The notes under the pieces: generated by a model
Told to the model about the DNA's origin: nothing
Seen by the model: only the letters and a program-made list of their open reading frames with translations
The model's database searches: none
NCBI RefSeq assembly: GCF_032911445.1
Contig: NZ_JAWJEJ010000001.1
Location: forward strand, 1,240,001-1,304,000
Source of the DNA: Sphingomonas sp. HF-S4
Lineage (GTDB): Bacteria; Pseudomonadota; Alphaproteobacteria; Sphingomonadales; Sphingomonadaceae
Length of the DNA: 64,000 nt
Reading direction: 5' to 3'
Made by a program: the position numbers and the translations under genes
In this document: piece by piece, positions 39,874 to 51,341 of the stretch
Layout: the number at the start of each line of letters is the position of its first letter
How positions within the stretch are numbered: the stretch's first letter is position 1

Positions 39874-40191
39874 TCACGACGGCACGACGCTCGCGACGAC
39901 TTCGTGATGCTCGACCCGCTCGGGCCGATCGAGCAAATAGCGGTCGTCCTCCGGATAGTAGCGGGCGATACGGATATCGTCGCCCGCGAACCCGCGGATA
40001 TCGTCCAGGCTGCCCCACCAGCTCAGCGTCGTGACTTCGGTCGTTTCGTCATCCAGGTCGCGGAACAGCATCTGGAAGCCGAGATTGCCGGGCGTCGACG
40101 CATAGTCGGTGCCGCCGGTCGCGGCGATATAGTCGCGATAGGCGTCGCGTTCGGCGGTGCGGATCACCCCTCGCCATCGCCGGAGGATCAT
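39874..40191 (-). CDS. Antibiotic-biosynthesis-monooxygenase-like (ABM) small protein
   Basis: 105 residues, predicted ferredoxin-like dimeric alpha/beta barrel: MILRRWRGVIRTAERDAYRDYI at the start, LGFQMLFRDLDDETTEVTTLSWW in the middle and RIARYYPEDDRYLLDRPERVEHHEV near the end. Such proteins are often called ABM-domain proteins; substrates are seldom known. Its start ATG overlaps the DUF885 stop by 4 bp (ATGA), so it is translationally coupled to that gene. The longer frame upstream is only a shadow of DUF885. Confidence 0.72.
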   Translation of the reverse strand: MILRRWRGVIRTAERDAYRDYIAATGGTDYASTPGNLGFQMLFRDLDDETTEVTTLSWWGSLDDIRGFAGDDIRIARYYPEDDRYLLDRPERVEHHEVVASVVPS

Positions 40192-42008
40192 GCCTTGCGC
40201 GCCGCGATGTGGCGGTCGACGACATGGCCCAGCACGGTCATCGGCACGTTGCCGCCCAGCACCACCGCGTCGTTGAACGCCTTGAAGTCGTAGCGCGGGC
40301 CGAGCGCCGTCTTGACGCGGTCGCGCAGGCGGTTGATCTCGCTGTGGCCGACCTTGTATCCGCACGCCTGGCCCGGCCACGAGCAATAGCGATCGACTTC
40401 GCCGGCGACCTCTTCCTCGGGCGAGCCGTTCGTCTCGACGAACCAGTCGATCGCTTGGCGTCGCGTCCAGCGCTTGGCGTGCAGGCCTGAGTCGACGACG
40501 AGGCGGCAGGCACGGAAGCCGATCGACTGGAGATAGCCGAGGCGGCCGACGGGATCTTCGTCGTACACGCCGAGCTCGCCGGCAAGCTGTTCGGCATAGA
40601 GCGCCCAGCCCTCCGAATAGGCGTTGAACGACAGGAGCGTTCGGATCAGCGGCAGCTTGAACGCATATTCGCCCTGCCAGACATGGCCGGGGATCGATTC
40701 GTGATAGGTGAGGGTAGGCAGGCTGTACTTCGTGTGCAGCCCGGTGGTCCGGAGATTGATCCAGAACTTGCCGGGCACCGTGCCGTCGATCGATCCCGCG
40801 CCGCCATAGGCGCCAGGTGCGCCGGGCTCTTCCTCGGGCGGCAGCCGCTTCACTTCGACATTACCTTGTACCAGCGTGTCGAAGGCGCGGGGCATGCGGG
40901 TGCGGATATCGGCGACGCGATCGTTGAGCAGCTTCATGATCTGCGCGCGGCCGGTATCGTCGTCGGGGAACAGGAAACGCGGATCCTTGCCGAGCGCAGT
41001 CATCCGCGCGCCGACGCTGCCCTGGGTGTAGCCGAGACCCTTGAGGATCGTGTCCATCTCGGCCTGGATTTGCCGCAGCTGGTCGAGGCCCATGGCATGG
41101 ACCTCGTCGGGGCGCATCGTCGTGGTGGTGCTCGCTCGCAACGCCCAGGCATAATAGGCGTCGCCGTCCTTGAACTTCCAGACGCCGGCGTCGGAGGTGG
41201 CACGCTTGCGGTGGCGTTCGATCTCGGCGATCTGGCGGTCGAGCGCGGGGACGACTTTGTCGTTTGCTAGCATCCAGGCGGCGTTGCCGAAATCGCCTTC
41301 CATGCCGGCGGTGCGGTTGGCGAGCGACGTAACCAGCCCCCAGCCAGCCGTATTGCCGCTGCGTGCCAACCGAATCTGCTTGAGGTTCTTGTCGAGCAGA
41401 AAGTCGGGGGCGATCACGCCCTTGCCCGCGGCTACCTTGAGCCGTTCGGTTTCGCCGTCGAGCTGCTCGGCATAGGATTCGAGCCGGTCGAGATAGGCCT
41501 CGGCATCCTCGCGCGTCTTCACCTGGTGGTCGGTGTCGAGCATCCGCGGCACGTCGAGATAGGCGCCGACATTCTGCGCGACGACATAGGGGGTGTTGCG
41601 CCAGCTTCCCACCGCGACGTCGCCATAGCCGAACTTGAACCCGTCGAGCCCGTTGCCGTACGAGGCCTGGACGACCTCGACATTGGTGCGCATCACCGGG
41701 CTTAGCGCCTTGACGTCGAGCTTGCCCAGCTCGGCGAGCGTCTGGCGGAGGTGCGCGACGATCCTGCCCTGGCCCTGAGGGGAACGATCGGTGAGCTGGT
41801 GCTTGAGCGGCGCGCGCGCGTCCTTGTCGATTCCGAGCGACGTGGCGTTCTCGGGATAGAGCTTGAGAAACGCCTCGGCGGTGCGGGTGAGCAGCGCGTC
41901 GGCCTGGGCGTCGCCGTCGGCGAAGAAGGCGTCGACCTGTCGCGGGAGCGTGGCGGCGGCGAGCGTGCCGGCGGTGCCGAGCATCAGCTGGCGGCGGGTG
42001 GTAAGCAT
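40188..42008 (-). CDS. DUF885 family secreted zinc peptidase-like protein
   Basis: 606 residues. A twin-arginine or Sec-type N-terminus (TTRRQLMLGTAGTLAAATLPRQV) suggests export; it is followed by a long helical domain with the metal motif HESIPGH (in LPTLTYHESIPGHVWQ), resembling the HExxH class. These proteins are M2/M32-like carboxypeptidase relatives of little-known substrate. ATG 42008 is preferred because it starts the signal. It is 20 bp from the NfeD gene, possibly an operon with the SPFH pair upstream. Confidence 0.88.
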   Translation of the reverse strand: MLTTRRQLMLGTAGTLAAATLPRQVDAFFADGDAQADALLTRTAEAFLKLYPENATSLGIDKDARAPLKHQLTDRSPQGQGRIVAHLRQTLAELGKLDVKALSPVMRTNVEVVQASYGNGLDGFKFGYGDVAVGSWRNTPYVVAQNVGAYLDVPRMLDTDHQVKTREDAEAYLDRLESYAEQLDGETERLKVAAGKGVIAPDFLLDKNLKQIRLARSGNTAGWGLVTSLANRTAGMEGDFGNAAWMLANDKVVPALDRQIAEIERHRKRATSDAGVWKFKDGDAYYAWALRASTTTTMRPDEVHAMGLDQLRQIQAEMDTILKGLGYTQGSVGARMTALGKDPRFLFPDDDTGRAQIMKLLNDRVADIRTRMPRAFDTLVQGNVEVKRLPPEEEPGAPGAYGGAGSIDGTVPGKFWINLRTTGLHTKYSLPTLTYHESIPGHVWQGEYAFKLPLIRTLLSFNAYSEGWALYAEQLAGELGVYDEDPVGRLGYLQSIGFRACRLVVDSGLHAKRWTRRQAIDWFVETNGSPEEEVAGEVDRYCSWPGQACGYKVGHSEINRLRDRVKTALGPRYDFKAFNDAVVLGGNVPMTVLGHVVDRHIAARKA

Positions 42009-42028
42009 CGGTATTCCCTTACAAGAAC

Positions 42029-42478
42029 TCAGGCGATCACAGGTTCGACGTTGAGCGACGTGCCGACCGCACCAGTAATCCGCACGCGTGCGCCGGCGGG
42101 GGCATCGGGGCCGCAGGCGAGCCATTCGCCATCGCCGACGCGGACCTTGCCCTTGCCGGCCTCGATCGGCTCGACCACGGTCACCACTTCGCCGATCAGC
42201 CGCGCGACGCGGTCGTTGAGCAGCGGATCGGCGCTCGGCACCGGATTGTCGACATACCAGCGCCGCCCGATCCCGACCGCCGCCGACGTTGCGACGATGA
42301 ACACCGCGACTTGGAACAGCAGCGCAAATTCGGGCATGATCAGCGTCACGACGCCGGTCACTGCCGCGCCCGCCGCGACGAAGACGAGGAAGATGCCGGG
42401 AACCAGCAGCTCGGTGATCGCCAGCACCGCGGCAAGGATCAGCCAGGCGAGACCCGGCGTCGCGAGCAGCTGGTCCAT
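42029..42478 (-). CDS. NfeD family membrane protein
   Basis: 149 residues: three to four membrane helices (LAWLILAAVLAITELLVPGIFLVFVAAGA and FALLFQVAVFIVATSAAVGI) and a C-terminal OB-fold (GEVVTVVEPIEAGKGKVRVGDGEWLACGPD). NfeD proteins accompany SPFH/stomatin proteins and may form membrane microdomains. It follows the SPFH gene with a 3-bp gap. Confidence 0.92.
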   Translation of the reverse strand: MDQLLATPGLAWLILAAVLAITELLVPGIFLVFVAAGAAVTGVVTLIMPEFALLFQVAVFIVATSAAVGIGRRWYVDNPVPSADPLLNDRVARLIGEVVTVVEPIEAGKGKVRVGDGEWLACGPDAPAGARVRITGAVGTSLNVEPVIA

Positions 42479-42481
42479 CGC

Positions 42482-43471
42482 TCAGCCTTCCTGCGTGCCG
42501 AAGGGATTGGGCCGCGGGCGCGGGGTAGGGGGCGCCGGCGGCGCAGGCGGCGTGGGCCCGCCGCCGATCGCTTCGCGCGCCAGCTCGCCGATCCCGCCGA
42601 GCGTACCCATCAGCTGGGTGGCTTCGACCGGGAACAGGATCGTCTTGGCGTTGGGCGAGGTGGCGAACTTGCCGATCGCCTCGACATATTTCTGCGCGAT
42701 GAAATAGTTGATCGCCTGGGTGCTGCCGCTTTCGATCGCGTCGGAAACCGCGCGGGTAGCGTTGGCCTCGGCCTCGGCGGCGCGCTCGCGCGCCTCAGCG
42801 TCGCGGAATGCGGCTTCGCGGCGGCCCTCGGCCTCAAGGATCTGCGACTGCTTCTCGCCCTCGGCGCGGAGGATCTCGGAGGCGCGGGCGCCCTCGGCCT
42901 CGAGGATGTTGGCGCGCTTCTCGCGCTCGGCCTTCATCTGGCGGCCCATCGCGTTGACGATGTCGGCGGGCGGGCGGATGTCCTTGATCTCGACGCGAGT
43001 GATCTTGACGCCCCAGGGGGTGGTGGCGTGATCCACAACCGAGAGCAGTCGCGCGTTGATCTCGTCGCGCTTCGACAGCGTCTCGTCCAAGTCCATCGAT
43101 CCCATCACGGTGCGCAGATTGGTGGTGGTGAGCTGGAGCAGGGCGACATAGAGGTCGGAGACTTCATAGGCGGCCTTGGCGGCGTCGAGGACCTGGAAGA
43201 ACACGACGCCGTCGGTCGAGATCATCGCATTGTCCTTGGTGATGATCTCCTGCCCCGGAATGTCGATCACCTGCTCCATCATATTCACCTTCCGCCCGAC
43301 GCGGTAGAAGAAGGCGGGATAGAAATTGAGACCGGGCGCGGCGACCGCAGTGAATCGGCCGAAATATTCTATCGTATATTGATAGCCTTGCGTGACGATC
43401 TTCACGCTGGAGAAGAGGTAGAGCAGCACTACGGCTACCATCACGACCAGAAATACGTTCAGCACATCCAT
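42482..43471 (-). CDS. SPFH/band 7 (stomatin-like, QmcA family) protein
   Basis: 329 residues: one N-terminal helix ([18 protein letters not shown]), then a band 7 domain with [45 protein letters not shown] and [12 protein letters not shown], followed by a long coiled coil ([21 protein letters not shown]). The C-terminus is proline-rich. It works with the adjacent NfeD protein, probably in membrane organisation or protease control. Confidence 0.93.
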   Translation of the reverse strand: MDVLNVFLVVMVAVVLLYLFSSVKIVTQGYQYTIEYFGRFTAVAAPGLNFYPAFFYRVGRKVNMMEQVIDIPGQEIITKDNAMISTDGVVFFQVLDAAKAAYEVSDLYVALLQLTTTNLRTVMGSMDLDETLSKRDEINARLLSVVDHATTPWGVKITRVEIKDIRPPADIVNAMGRQMKAEREKRANILEAEGARASEILRAEGEKQSQILEAEGRREAAFRDAEARERAAEAEANATRAVSDAIESGSTQAINYFIAQKYVEAIGKFATSPNAKTILFPVEATQLMGTLGGIGELAREAIGGGPTPPAPPAPPTPRPRPNPFGTQEG

Positions 43472-43522
43472 TCCCCCGACTCCTCTCGCATTTCCTCCGC
43501 CTTGCTAGCATAGACTCGGGGC

Positions 43523-44329
43523 ATGACCACAGCCCGCCTCGCGCCGCGCACCGCGCTGTTTCTGCCCGCCTCGAACCCGCGCGCAGTCGCCAAAGCGCGC
43601 GGGTTGGATACCGACATGATCATTCTCGACCTCGAGGATGCCGTGCGCGACGATGCTAAGGCCGAGGCACGGGCGGCGGCGGTGGCGGCAATGGCTGAGG
43701 GGTTCGGCGAGCGGCTGACGGCGATCCGGATAAACGGCGTGGAGTCGCGCGAGCACGCGGCCGATCTTGCCGCGGCGGCGGTTGCCAAATGCGATTTCAT
43801 CGTCGTCCCCAAGGTGGAAGACGCTGGCAATGCCGCCGCGATCGCCGAGGCGATTGGCAAGCCGTTGCTTGCGATGATCGAAACGCCCCGCGGAGTGCTC
43901 GAAGCGGTAAGGATCGCCGCGGTGCCAGGGGTCGGCGGATTGCTCGCCGGGGCCAACGATCTTCGTGCCGCGCTCGGCATTCCTACGGGGCGCGAAGGGC
44001 TGACGCTATCGCTCCAAGCGATCGTGCTCGCGGCGCGTGCGCACGACATCTGGGCACTCGACGGGGTGTTCAACGCCCTCGACGATGCGGAGGGGCTCGC
44101 TGCCGAATGCCGTCATGGCCGTGCGCTCGGCTTCGACGGCAAGTCGCTGATCCACCCCAACCAGATCCAAGTCGCCACGCAGGCGTTCGGCCCCAGCGAG
44201 GCCGAGCTGGCCGACGCGCACGCACTGGTCGCGGCGGCAACCGGAGGCGCCGAGCGCTTCGAAGGCCGGATGATCGAGGCGATGCATGTCGCCCAGGCCC
44301 GGGCGCTGATCGAACGGCAAGGGCTGTAA
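43523..44329 (+). CDS. CoA-ester lyase (HpcH/HpaI, CitE-like)
   Basis: 268 residues of the citrate lyase beta-subunit-like/L-malyl-CoA lyase family: RTALFLPASNPRAVAKARGLDTDMIILDLEDAV, then VPKVEDAGNAAAIAEAIG, MIETPRGVLEAVRIAA and GFDGKSLIHPNQIQVATQAF. The conserved acid and arginine residues are present. Whether it is a malyl-CoA lyase, a beta-methylmalyl-CoA lyase, or a CitE-like enzyme is not evident. Divergent from the SPFH gene. Confidence 0.88.
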   Translation: MTTARLAPRTALFLPASNPRAVAKARGLDTDMIILDLEDAVRDDAKAEARAAAVAAMAEGFGERLTAIRINGVESREHAADLAAAAVAKCDFIVVPKVEDAGNAAAIAEAIGKPLLAMIETPRGVLEAVRIAAVPGVGGLLAGANDLRAALGIPTGREGLTLSLQAIVLAARAHDIWALDGVFNALDDAEGLAAECRHGRALGFDGKSLIHPNQIQVATQAFGPSEAELADAHALVAAATGGAERFEGRMIEAMHVAQARALIERQGL

Positions 44330-44417
44330 TGCCCTAAGCTCCGGGATTCCCCTGCAATGTGTCCGGTTTGTGTAGCCGCTATGGGGGCTGGGAACTGCGG
44401 CGCAGCCAGGGGGCTAC

Positions 44418-44804
44418 TTGTCCGAACTTCACGATCTGCACGACCGACTCCTAGGTATGCTGGACGCGCTCGAACGGTTGACCGCGCAGCCGGTACCCGA
44501 CGAGGCCGCGCTTGCCGGGTTGCGCTACCAGCTCACGCGCACCAGCGGCGCGCGGCGCAAGCTGGTCGATGCGCTGTGCCTCGAGCTTCGGATGGGGTTG
44601 CCGACGGATGAGACCCCGCCGCTGGACGCGCTCCACCAGGCGAACACTGCCGCCATGACGGCATCGTCGGAGCATATCGGCACCTGGAGCCTGCGTGAGA
44701 TCGTCAAGAACTGGTCGGGCTATTGCCAGGCGTCGCAGGCGATGCGGAAGGGAATGCGCGCGCAGATTGAAGCCGAGAAGGGTGCGCTCTACCCCTATCT
44801 GTGA
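44418..44804 (+). CDS. Hypothetical protein, 128 residues
   Basis: A soluble, largely helical protein with no domain that I recognise. It has LHDLHDRLLGMLDALERL near the N-terminus and WSLREIVKNWSGYCQASQAM near the C-terminus. The likely start is TTG 44418. It lies between the CoA-ester lyase and guaB on the same strand; nothing in its neighbours predicts its function. Confidence 0.65.
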   Translation: MSELHDLHDRLLGMLDALERLTAQPVPDEAALAGLRYQLTRTSGARRKLVDALCLELRMGLPTDETPPLDALHQANTAAMTASSEHIGTWSLREIVKNWSGYCQASQAMRKGMRAQIEAEKGALYPYL

Positions 44805-44814
44805 CCTGCACTAG

Positions 44815-46335
<1,521 letters not shown>

Positions 46336-46338
46336 ACC

Positions 46339-47523
46339 ATGACGCCCGCTGCCCGCACCCAGGCGGCGATCGACCTGCTCGACCGGATCATCGCTGCGGC
46401 CCGCGATCAGGGCGCGGCCGCCGACACGCTGATCGCGCGCTGGTTCGCCGAGCGGCGTTTTGCTGGGTCCAAGGACCGCCGCGCGGTGCGCGAGCTGATC
46501 TACGACGCGATCCGGCGCTGTGGCGAGCGGCCAGAGAGCGGGCGCGCGGCGATGCTGGCGCTGGTCGCCGAGCGGCCCGAACTGGCGGCGACGTTCGACG
46601 GCTCGCCTTATGGTCCTGCGACGATCGAGGCGGGCGAACCCGTCGCCACGGCCGGTCATGCGCCGGGCTGGCTGATCAAGAAGCTGCGCGCATCGGATAT
46701 CGGAATCGAGGAACAGGCGGCGTTGCTAGACCGCGCCCCGCTCGACATCCGCGTCAATCGCCTCAAGGCGACGCGCGAGGAGATCGCGGCCGCATTGCCG
46801 GGCGCCGAGCCGCTGGGCTTCGCGCCCGATGGCCTGCGCTTGCCGGCTGACACGCGGGTCGATCAATTGTCGGCCTATGCCGAGGGCAGGTTCGAGGTGC
46901 AGGACGCCGGCAGCCAGGTCGTGACGCTGGCGGCCGGCGCCGAGCCCGGGCAGCGGGTGGTCGATCTGTGCGCAGGGGGTGGCGGCAAGACGCTGGCGCT
47001 GGCGGCGCTGATGGCCAACCGGGGCAGCATCCTCGCCTGCGACGTGGATCGCGGGCGGCTGCAGCGCTTGCCCGAACGTGCGGTGCGGGCGGGTGTGACG
47101 ATGGCCGAGACGCGGCTGCTCAATCCAAATCGCGAGGCCGAGCAGCTCGGCGACCAGGTCGTCGGCAGCGATATCGTGCTGGTCGACGCGCCCTGCTCGG
47201 GCACGGGCACCTGGCGGCGCAATCCGGAGGCGCGCTGGCGGCTGACGCACGAGCGGCTCGACAAGCTGGTCGCGACCCAGCGCCATATAATGGGGCTTGC
47301 CGCCGAACTGGTGCGGCCGGGCGGGGCGCTGGTCTATATCGTCTGCTCGGTGCTCGACGACGAGGGCGCCAGCCAGGTTCAGGCCTTCCTGAACGCCTAT
47401 TCCGGCTGGACCGTTGAGACGCTGGCGCTGGGGGCGGGCAGGCCGCGCGGCGCCGGGGTGCGGCTCACGCCGCTGGGGGACTCGACCGACGGCTTTTTTG
47501 TCGCGAAGATGATCCGGCCATGA
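46339..47523 (+). CDS. rsmB: 16S rRNA m5C methyltransferase RsmB-like
   Basis: 394 residues. An N-terminal NusB-like helical domain (AIDLLDRIIAAARDQGAAAD) precedes the Rossmann SAM-dependent domain with VVDLCAGGGGKTLALAALM, VLVDAPCSGTGTWRRNPEARW (catalytic Cys), and CSVLDDEGASQV (second Cys). It methylates 16S rRNA cytosine. It overlaps the TPR gene start region and follows guaB, so the three may be transcribed together. Confidence 0.93.
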   Translation: MTPAARTQAAIDLLDRIIAAARDQGAAADTLIARWFAERRFAGSKDRRAVRELIYDAIRRCGERPESGRAAMLALVAERPELAATFDGSPYGPATIEAGEPVATAGHAPGWLIKKLRASDIGIEEQAALLDRAPLDIRVNRLKATREEIAAALPGAEPLGFAPDGLRLPADTRVDQLSAYAEGRFEVQDAGSQVVTLAAGAEPGQRVVDLCAGGGGKTLALAALMANRGSILACDVDRGRLQRLPERAVRAGVTMAETRLLNPNREAEQLGDQVVGSDIVLVDAPCSGTGTWRRNPEARWRLTHERLDKLVATQRHIMGLAAELVRPGGALVYIVCSVLDDEGASQVQAFLNAYSGWTVETLALGAGRPRGAGVRLTPLGDSTDGFFVAKMIRP

Positions 47524-47552
47524 TAGCGCCGACACGGTTTTCGGAGATTTCC

Positions 47553-48062
47553 ATGCGAGTTACCGCGATTTCGGCTGCTGCCGCGCTGATGGTGCTTTCG
47601 GTCTCGACCTCGCTGATGGCGCAGCGCCCCGACGCCCAGATCGATCCCAAATCGCTTGCCTTGCTGCAGGAAGGGCGCCTTGCGCGCGCCGCAGGCAACC
47701 TCGAAGGTGCGCAGGATGCGCTGGAGAGCGCACTCGCCGTCGATCCGCGCAACCGCGAGGCCTATGTGGTCCTCGCCGAGATCGCCCGCGGCCGTGGCCT
47801 GCCGGGCAAGGCGATTCGCTTCTACAGCGAGGCGCTGGCGCTCGAGCCCAACGACCTGGCGGCGCTGCGCGGGCAGGGCGAGGCGCTGGTCGCCAAGGGC
47901 GCGACCACCAAGGCGAAGGATAACCTCGCCAAGATCAGGACGATCTGCGGGGCGGGGGCGTGCAACGACGCCACGGTGCTGGCCGCATCGATCGACAAGG
48001 GGCCGCCGCCGACGACGACCGCGCAGGCCGAGCCAACCAAGCCCGAGACGGCGAAGCCCTAA
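47553..48062 (+). CDS. Periplasmic TPR-repeat protein
   Basis: About 169 residues with a Sec signal ([22 protein letters not shown]) and two to three tetratricopeptide repeats ([29 protein letters not shown], then [29 protein letters not shown]), finishing with a low-complexity proline/threonine tail. It probably serves as a scaffold in the envelope. ATG 47553 is used because it starts the signal. Its stop overlaps the convergent rsmA stop by 4 bp. Confidence 0.85.
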   Translation: MRVTAISAAAALMVLSVSTSLMAQRPDAQIDPKSLALLQEGRLARAAGNLEGAQDALESALAVDPRNREAYVVLAEIARGRGLPGKAIRFYSEALALEPNDLAALRGQGEALVAKGATTKAKDNLAKIRTICGAGACNDATVLAASIDKGPPPTTTAQAEPTKPETAKP

Positions 48063-48874
48063 CCGAGCACTCGCGCAAGCGACACGAACTCGGCGACTGA
48101 CACCGTCTCGGCGCGACGACTCGACTCGATCCCGAGCTGCTCCATCGCGGCGAGCGCGCCGGGAACGCCCCTGAGGCTCTGGCGCAGCATCTTCCGCCGC
48201 TGGCCGAACGCGGCGGCGGTGAGCGCTTCCAAGGTCTTGAGCTTCACGCCCTCTGGTGCTTCCGTAGGCACGATATGGACTACCGCCGACATCACCTTGG
48301 GCGGCGGGGTGAAGGCCGAGCGATGAACGGTCATCGCGATGCGCGGGGTCGAGCGCCACTGCGCAAGCACAGCAAGCCGGCCATAGGCCTCCGACCCCGC
48401 CTGAGCGACGATGCGCTCGGCGACTTCCTTCTGGAACATCAGCGTTAGGCTGGCCCACCACGGCTTCCATTCGGCGGAGAGCCAGCCGATGAGCAGCGCA
48501 GTGCCGACATTGTAGGGCAGGTTGGCGACGACATGCGGCTTGCCCGCGAACAGCGCCGGGGCATCGACTTCGAGCGCGTCGCCTTCGATCACCTCGAGCT
48601 TGCCGGGGAAGAACTCGCCGAGCTCCGCCAGCGCGGGGATGCAGCGGCGGTCGCGCTCGACAGCGGTGACCGAGGCGCCGCCTTCCAGCAGCGCACGCGT
48701 GAGGCCACCGGGACCTGGGCCGACTTCGAAGACTTCGGCACCGGCCAGGTCTCCCGGCACCTTGGCGATGCGCGCGAGCAACTGGTGGTCGAACAGGAAG
48801 TTCTGCCCCAGCGCCTTGCTCGCGCTGAGACCGTGCTTCTTGATGACTTCGCGGAGCGGCGGCAGTTCAGTCAC
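48059..48874 (-). CDS. rsmA: 16S rRNA N6-dimethyladenosine methyltransferase
   Basis: 271 residues. KsgA/RsmA motifs: [40 protein letters not shown] and [12 protein letters not shown]. It dimethylates two adjacent adenosines in helix 45 of 16S rRNA. Fourth gene of the lptD-surA-pdxA-rsmA operon; it overlaps pdxA by 4 bp. Confidence 0.97.
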   Translation of the reverse strand: MTELPPLREVIKKHGLSASKALGQNFLFDHQLLARIAKVPGDLAGAEVFEVGPGPGGLTRALLEGGASVTAVERDRRCIPALAELGEFFPGKLEVIEGDALEVDAPALFAGKPHVVANLPYNVGTALLIGWLSAEWKPWWASLTLMFQKEVAERIVAQAGSEAYGRLAVLAQWRSTPRIAMTVHRSAFTPPPKVMSAVVHIVPTEAPEGVKLKTLEALTAAAFGQRRKMLRQSLRGVPGALAAMEQLGIESSRRAETVSVAEFVSLARVLG

Positions 48875-49887
48875 GGGTTCGCGGCGGCTTCTGCGCGGCG
48901 CTCGGCCTGGGCTGCGGCCATGCGGATCGCCGCGATCATCGCGCCGGGATTGGCCTCGTCGCGCCCGGCAATGCCGAACGCTGTGCCGTGATCGGGCGAG
49001 GTACGGACGATAGGGAGGCCGAGCGTGGTGTTCACCCCGTCGTCGAAATGTAGGGTCTTGATCGGGATCAGTGCCTGGTCGTGATAGAGGCAGAGCGCGG
49101 CGTCATAGCCGGCGCGGGCGCGGGCGTGGAACATCGTATCGGCGGCGAAGGGACCGACGGCGTCGATGCCCTCGGCGCGGAGCTGCTCGATCGCCGGCAT
49201 CAATATGTCTATCTCCTCGCGGCCGATCGCGCCGCCCTCGCCGGCATGGGGGTTGAGCCCGGCAAAGGCGAGGCGCGGGCGCTCGATGCCGAAATTGCGG
49301 TGGAGTCCGCGCGCGGTGACGCGAGCCTTGGCGACGATCAGCTCGGACGAGATCAAATGCGGCACGTCGGCGAGCGCGACATGGACGGTGATCGGCACCA
49401 CCCGGAGCGTCGGCCCGGCGAGCATCATCACGGCGTTGTCGCCCGAGACGCCGCAGCGCTCGGCGACGAACTCGGTCTGGCCAGGATGGGTGACACCGAT
49501 CCGGTAGAGCTGCGCCTTGGAGACCGGCCCGGTCACCAGCCCGCTCGCCGCGCCCGAGCGCGTCAGCCCGGAAGCGACTTCGAGCGACTGGAGCGCACAG
49601 CGCGCGCTTTCCACATCGGGGAAGCCTGGCACGACATCGCCGACATCGCCGACCGTCAGGATCGGCAGCGCCTCGGTAAAGGCGGCGACCGCCTGGGCCG
49701 GATCGCTGATCCGCGCGATCGGGCCGTCCCATACTTTCTCGACCGCGCGGGGATCGCCAACCGCGAAGAACGGCGGGAGCGAATGCAGTATTCGTGCGCT
49801 CCATGCCTTGGCGGTGATTTCCGGCCCGATTCCGGCGGAGTCACCCAGAGCGATGGCGAGCGGCGGGAGCATCCGCTCGGCGGTCAC
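48871..49887 (-). CDS. pdxA: 4-hydroxythreonine-4-phosphate dehydrogenase
   Basis: 338 residues. PdxA motifs: [43 protein letters not shown] with the metal-binding His, [31 protein letters not shown] and [20 protein letters not shown]. It acts in pyridoxal phosphate synthesis. It starts 1 bp from the surA stop, so it is in the same operon. Confidence 0.97.
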   Translation of the reverse strand: MTAERMLPPLAIALGDSAGIGPEITAKAWSARILHSLPPFFAVGDPRAVEKVWDGPIARISDPAQAVAAFTEALPILTVGDVGDVVPGFPDVESARCALQSLEVASGLTRSGAASGLVTGPVSKAQLYRIGVTHPGQTEFVAERCGVSGDNAVMMLAGPTLRVVPITVHVALADVPHLISSELIVAKARVTARGLHRNFGIERPRLAFAGLNPHAGEGGAIGREEIDILMPAIEQLRAEGIDAVGPFAADTMFHARARAGYDAALCLYHDQALIPIKTLHFDDGVNTTLGLPIVRTSPDHGTAFGIAGRDEANPGAMIAAIRMAAAQAERRAEAAANP

Positions 49888-49888
49888 C

Positions 49889-51259
49889 TCAGCGATATTC
49901 GACCAGCGCGTCGCGGCGCAGGTCGCGCATCATGCGCTGGGCGCGTAGGTTGGTCCGATCTTCCTCGAGCTTCTCCTGGACCTGCTCGACCGAAGGCTCA
50001 TAGGCCTCCTTGGGATCGTCGCGGCCGCACAGCACGAGCACGCGCACGCCGTCCTCTACCGAGCCGAACGGCTGGGTGACCTGGCCGACCTGAAGCGGCA
50101 TGATCATGTTCTGCAGCGCGGGCGGCAGTTCCTTGATCTGGATGCCGTCGCGATCGACGACTTCGGCATTCTGCGCCTTGGCGATATTGGCGACGTCGCC
50201 GCAACCCTTGATCGATTGAGTCGCGGTGGCGAACTCGCCGGCGCGGGCCGAAGCCTGGGCTTCGCTGGTACCCTTGGGGAAGTTGATCGCGACCTGGCGC
50301 AGGCTCAGCTTGGCGTCGCGCGGATCGGCGGTGAGCACCTTGCGCTTCTCGGCGAGGTAGAGGATCGAGAAGCCGGTGGGCAGCTGGATCGGGCCGGCAA
50401 CCTGGCCGGGCTGCATCTCCTGCGCCGCCTTTGCGAGATCGTCGGGCAGCATCGCCGGGCGCACCCAGCCGAGATCGCCGCCCACCGACTTGGTCGATGC
50501 TTCCGAATAGGTCCGCGCGAGGTAGTCGAACGGCGCCCCCTCGCGCATCTGCTGGATCATCTTCTGCATGTTGCCATGCACTTCCTGCGCGCGATCGGGA
50601 GTCGCGTTCATGTAGATTTCGTAGACGTGGAACTCGTCGCTGCCCTTGGCGGCCTTCATGCGATCAATCATCGCCTTCACTTCGGCTTCGCCCACGTTGA
50701 TGTTGACGCGGCGGCGCAGCAGGCGGCTCCAGGCGATGTCGGCCTCGATCTGGCGGCGGATCGTGCGCTCGGAGGCGCCGACTTCCTTGAGCCAGGTGCG
50801 CATCTGCTCGGGCGTGCGCTGGAAGTTCTTGGAAACGCGCGCGAAGCTCGTTTCGATCTCCTTGGCATCGACGGTGATCTCGTTGGCCTTGGCTTCCTGG
50901 ATCTGGAGCGACTCGTCGATCAGCTGGCGGAGCATCTGGACCTTGAGCTGGTCCTTCTCCTCAGGCTTCAAGTTGAGCTTGCTGATCGCGATCACCATCG
51001 CGACGCGCTGATCGACATCGGTGCCGGTGATCACCGCGCTGTTGACGATCGCGGTCGGCTTACGAATGTTCGGATCGGACTTGCCGAAGAGCTGGAAGTT
51101 CTTGGGGATATCCAGGCCGGTCTGCGGAACCTGCTGATCGGGCACGGTCTGCGCGATCGCGATCGACGCGACTCCCGCCAAGCCGAGCGCCAGAATAGTC
51201 TTGCGGCCGAAGCGCGCCGCCGTTGCAACACCGATGTTCACGTGGAGCCGTACCCTCAT
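49889..51259 (-). CDS. surA: Peptidylprolyl isomerase SurA
   Basis: About 456 residues. A signal peptide (RKTILALGLAGVASIAIAQ) is preceded by a positively charged segment, so starts at 51259 or upstream at 51307 are possible. An N-terminal SurA chaperone domain (PTAIVNSAVITGTDVDQRVAMVIA) is followed by one parvulin-type PPIase domain (EFHVYEIYMN, GGDLGWVRPAMLPDDLAKA, GPIQLPTGFSILYLAEKRKV). It folds outer-membrane proteins in the periplasm. Operon with lptD and pdxA. Confidence 0.93.
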   Translation of the reverse strand: MRVRLHVNIGVATAARFGRKTILALGLAGVASIAIAQTVPDQQVPQTGLDIPKNFQLFGKSDPNIRKPTAIVNSAVITGTDVDQRVAMVIAISKLNLKPEEKDQLKVQMLRQLIDESLQIQEAKANEITVDAKEIETSFARVSKNFQRTPEQMRTWLKEVGASERTIRRQIEADIAWSRLLRRRVNINVGEAEVKAMIDRMKAAKGSDEFHVYEIYMNATPDRAQEVHGNMQKMIQQMREGAPFDYLARTYSEASTKSVGGDLGWVRPAMLPDDLAKAAQEMQPGQVAGPIQLPTGFSILYLAEKRKVLTADPRDAKLSLRQVAINFPKGTSEAQASARAGEFATATQSIKGCGDVANIAKAQNAEVVDRDGIQIKELPPALQNMIMPLQVGQVTQPFGSVEDGVRVLVLCGRDDPKEAYEPSVEQVQEKLEEDRTNLRAQRMMRDLRRDALVEYR

Positions 51260-51341
51260 CCATCCCGGGAGATCGTGGCGCATACTCGCCAATTGTGCCT
51301 GAACCAAGGCTGACGGAAGCTACGCCCCGCCGCGCGCCACG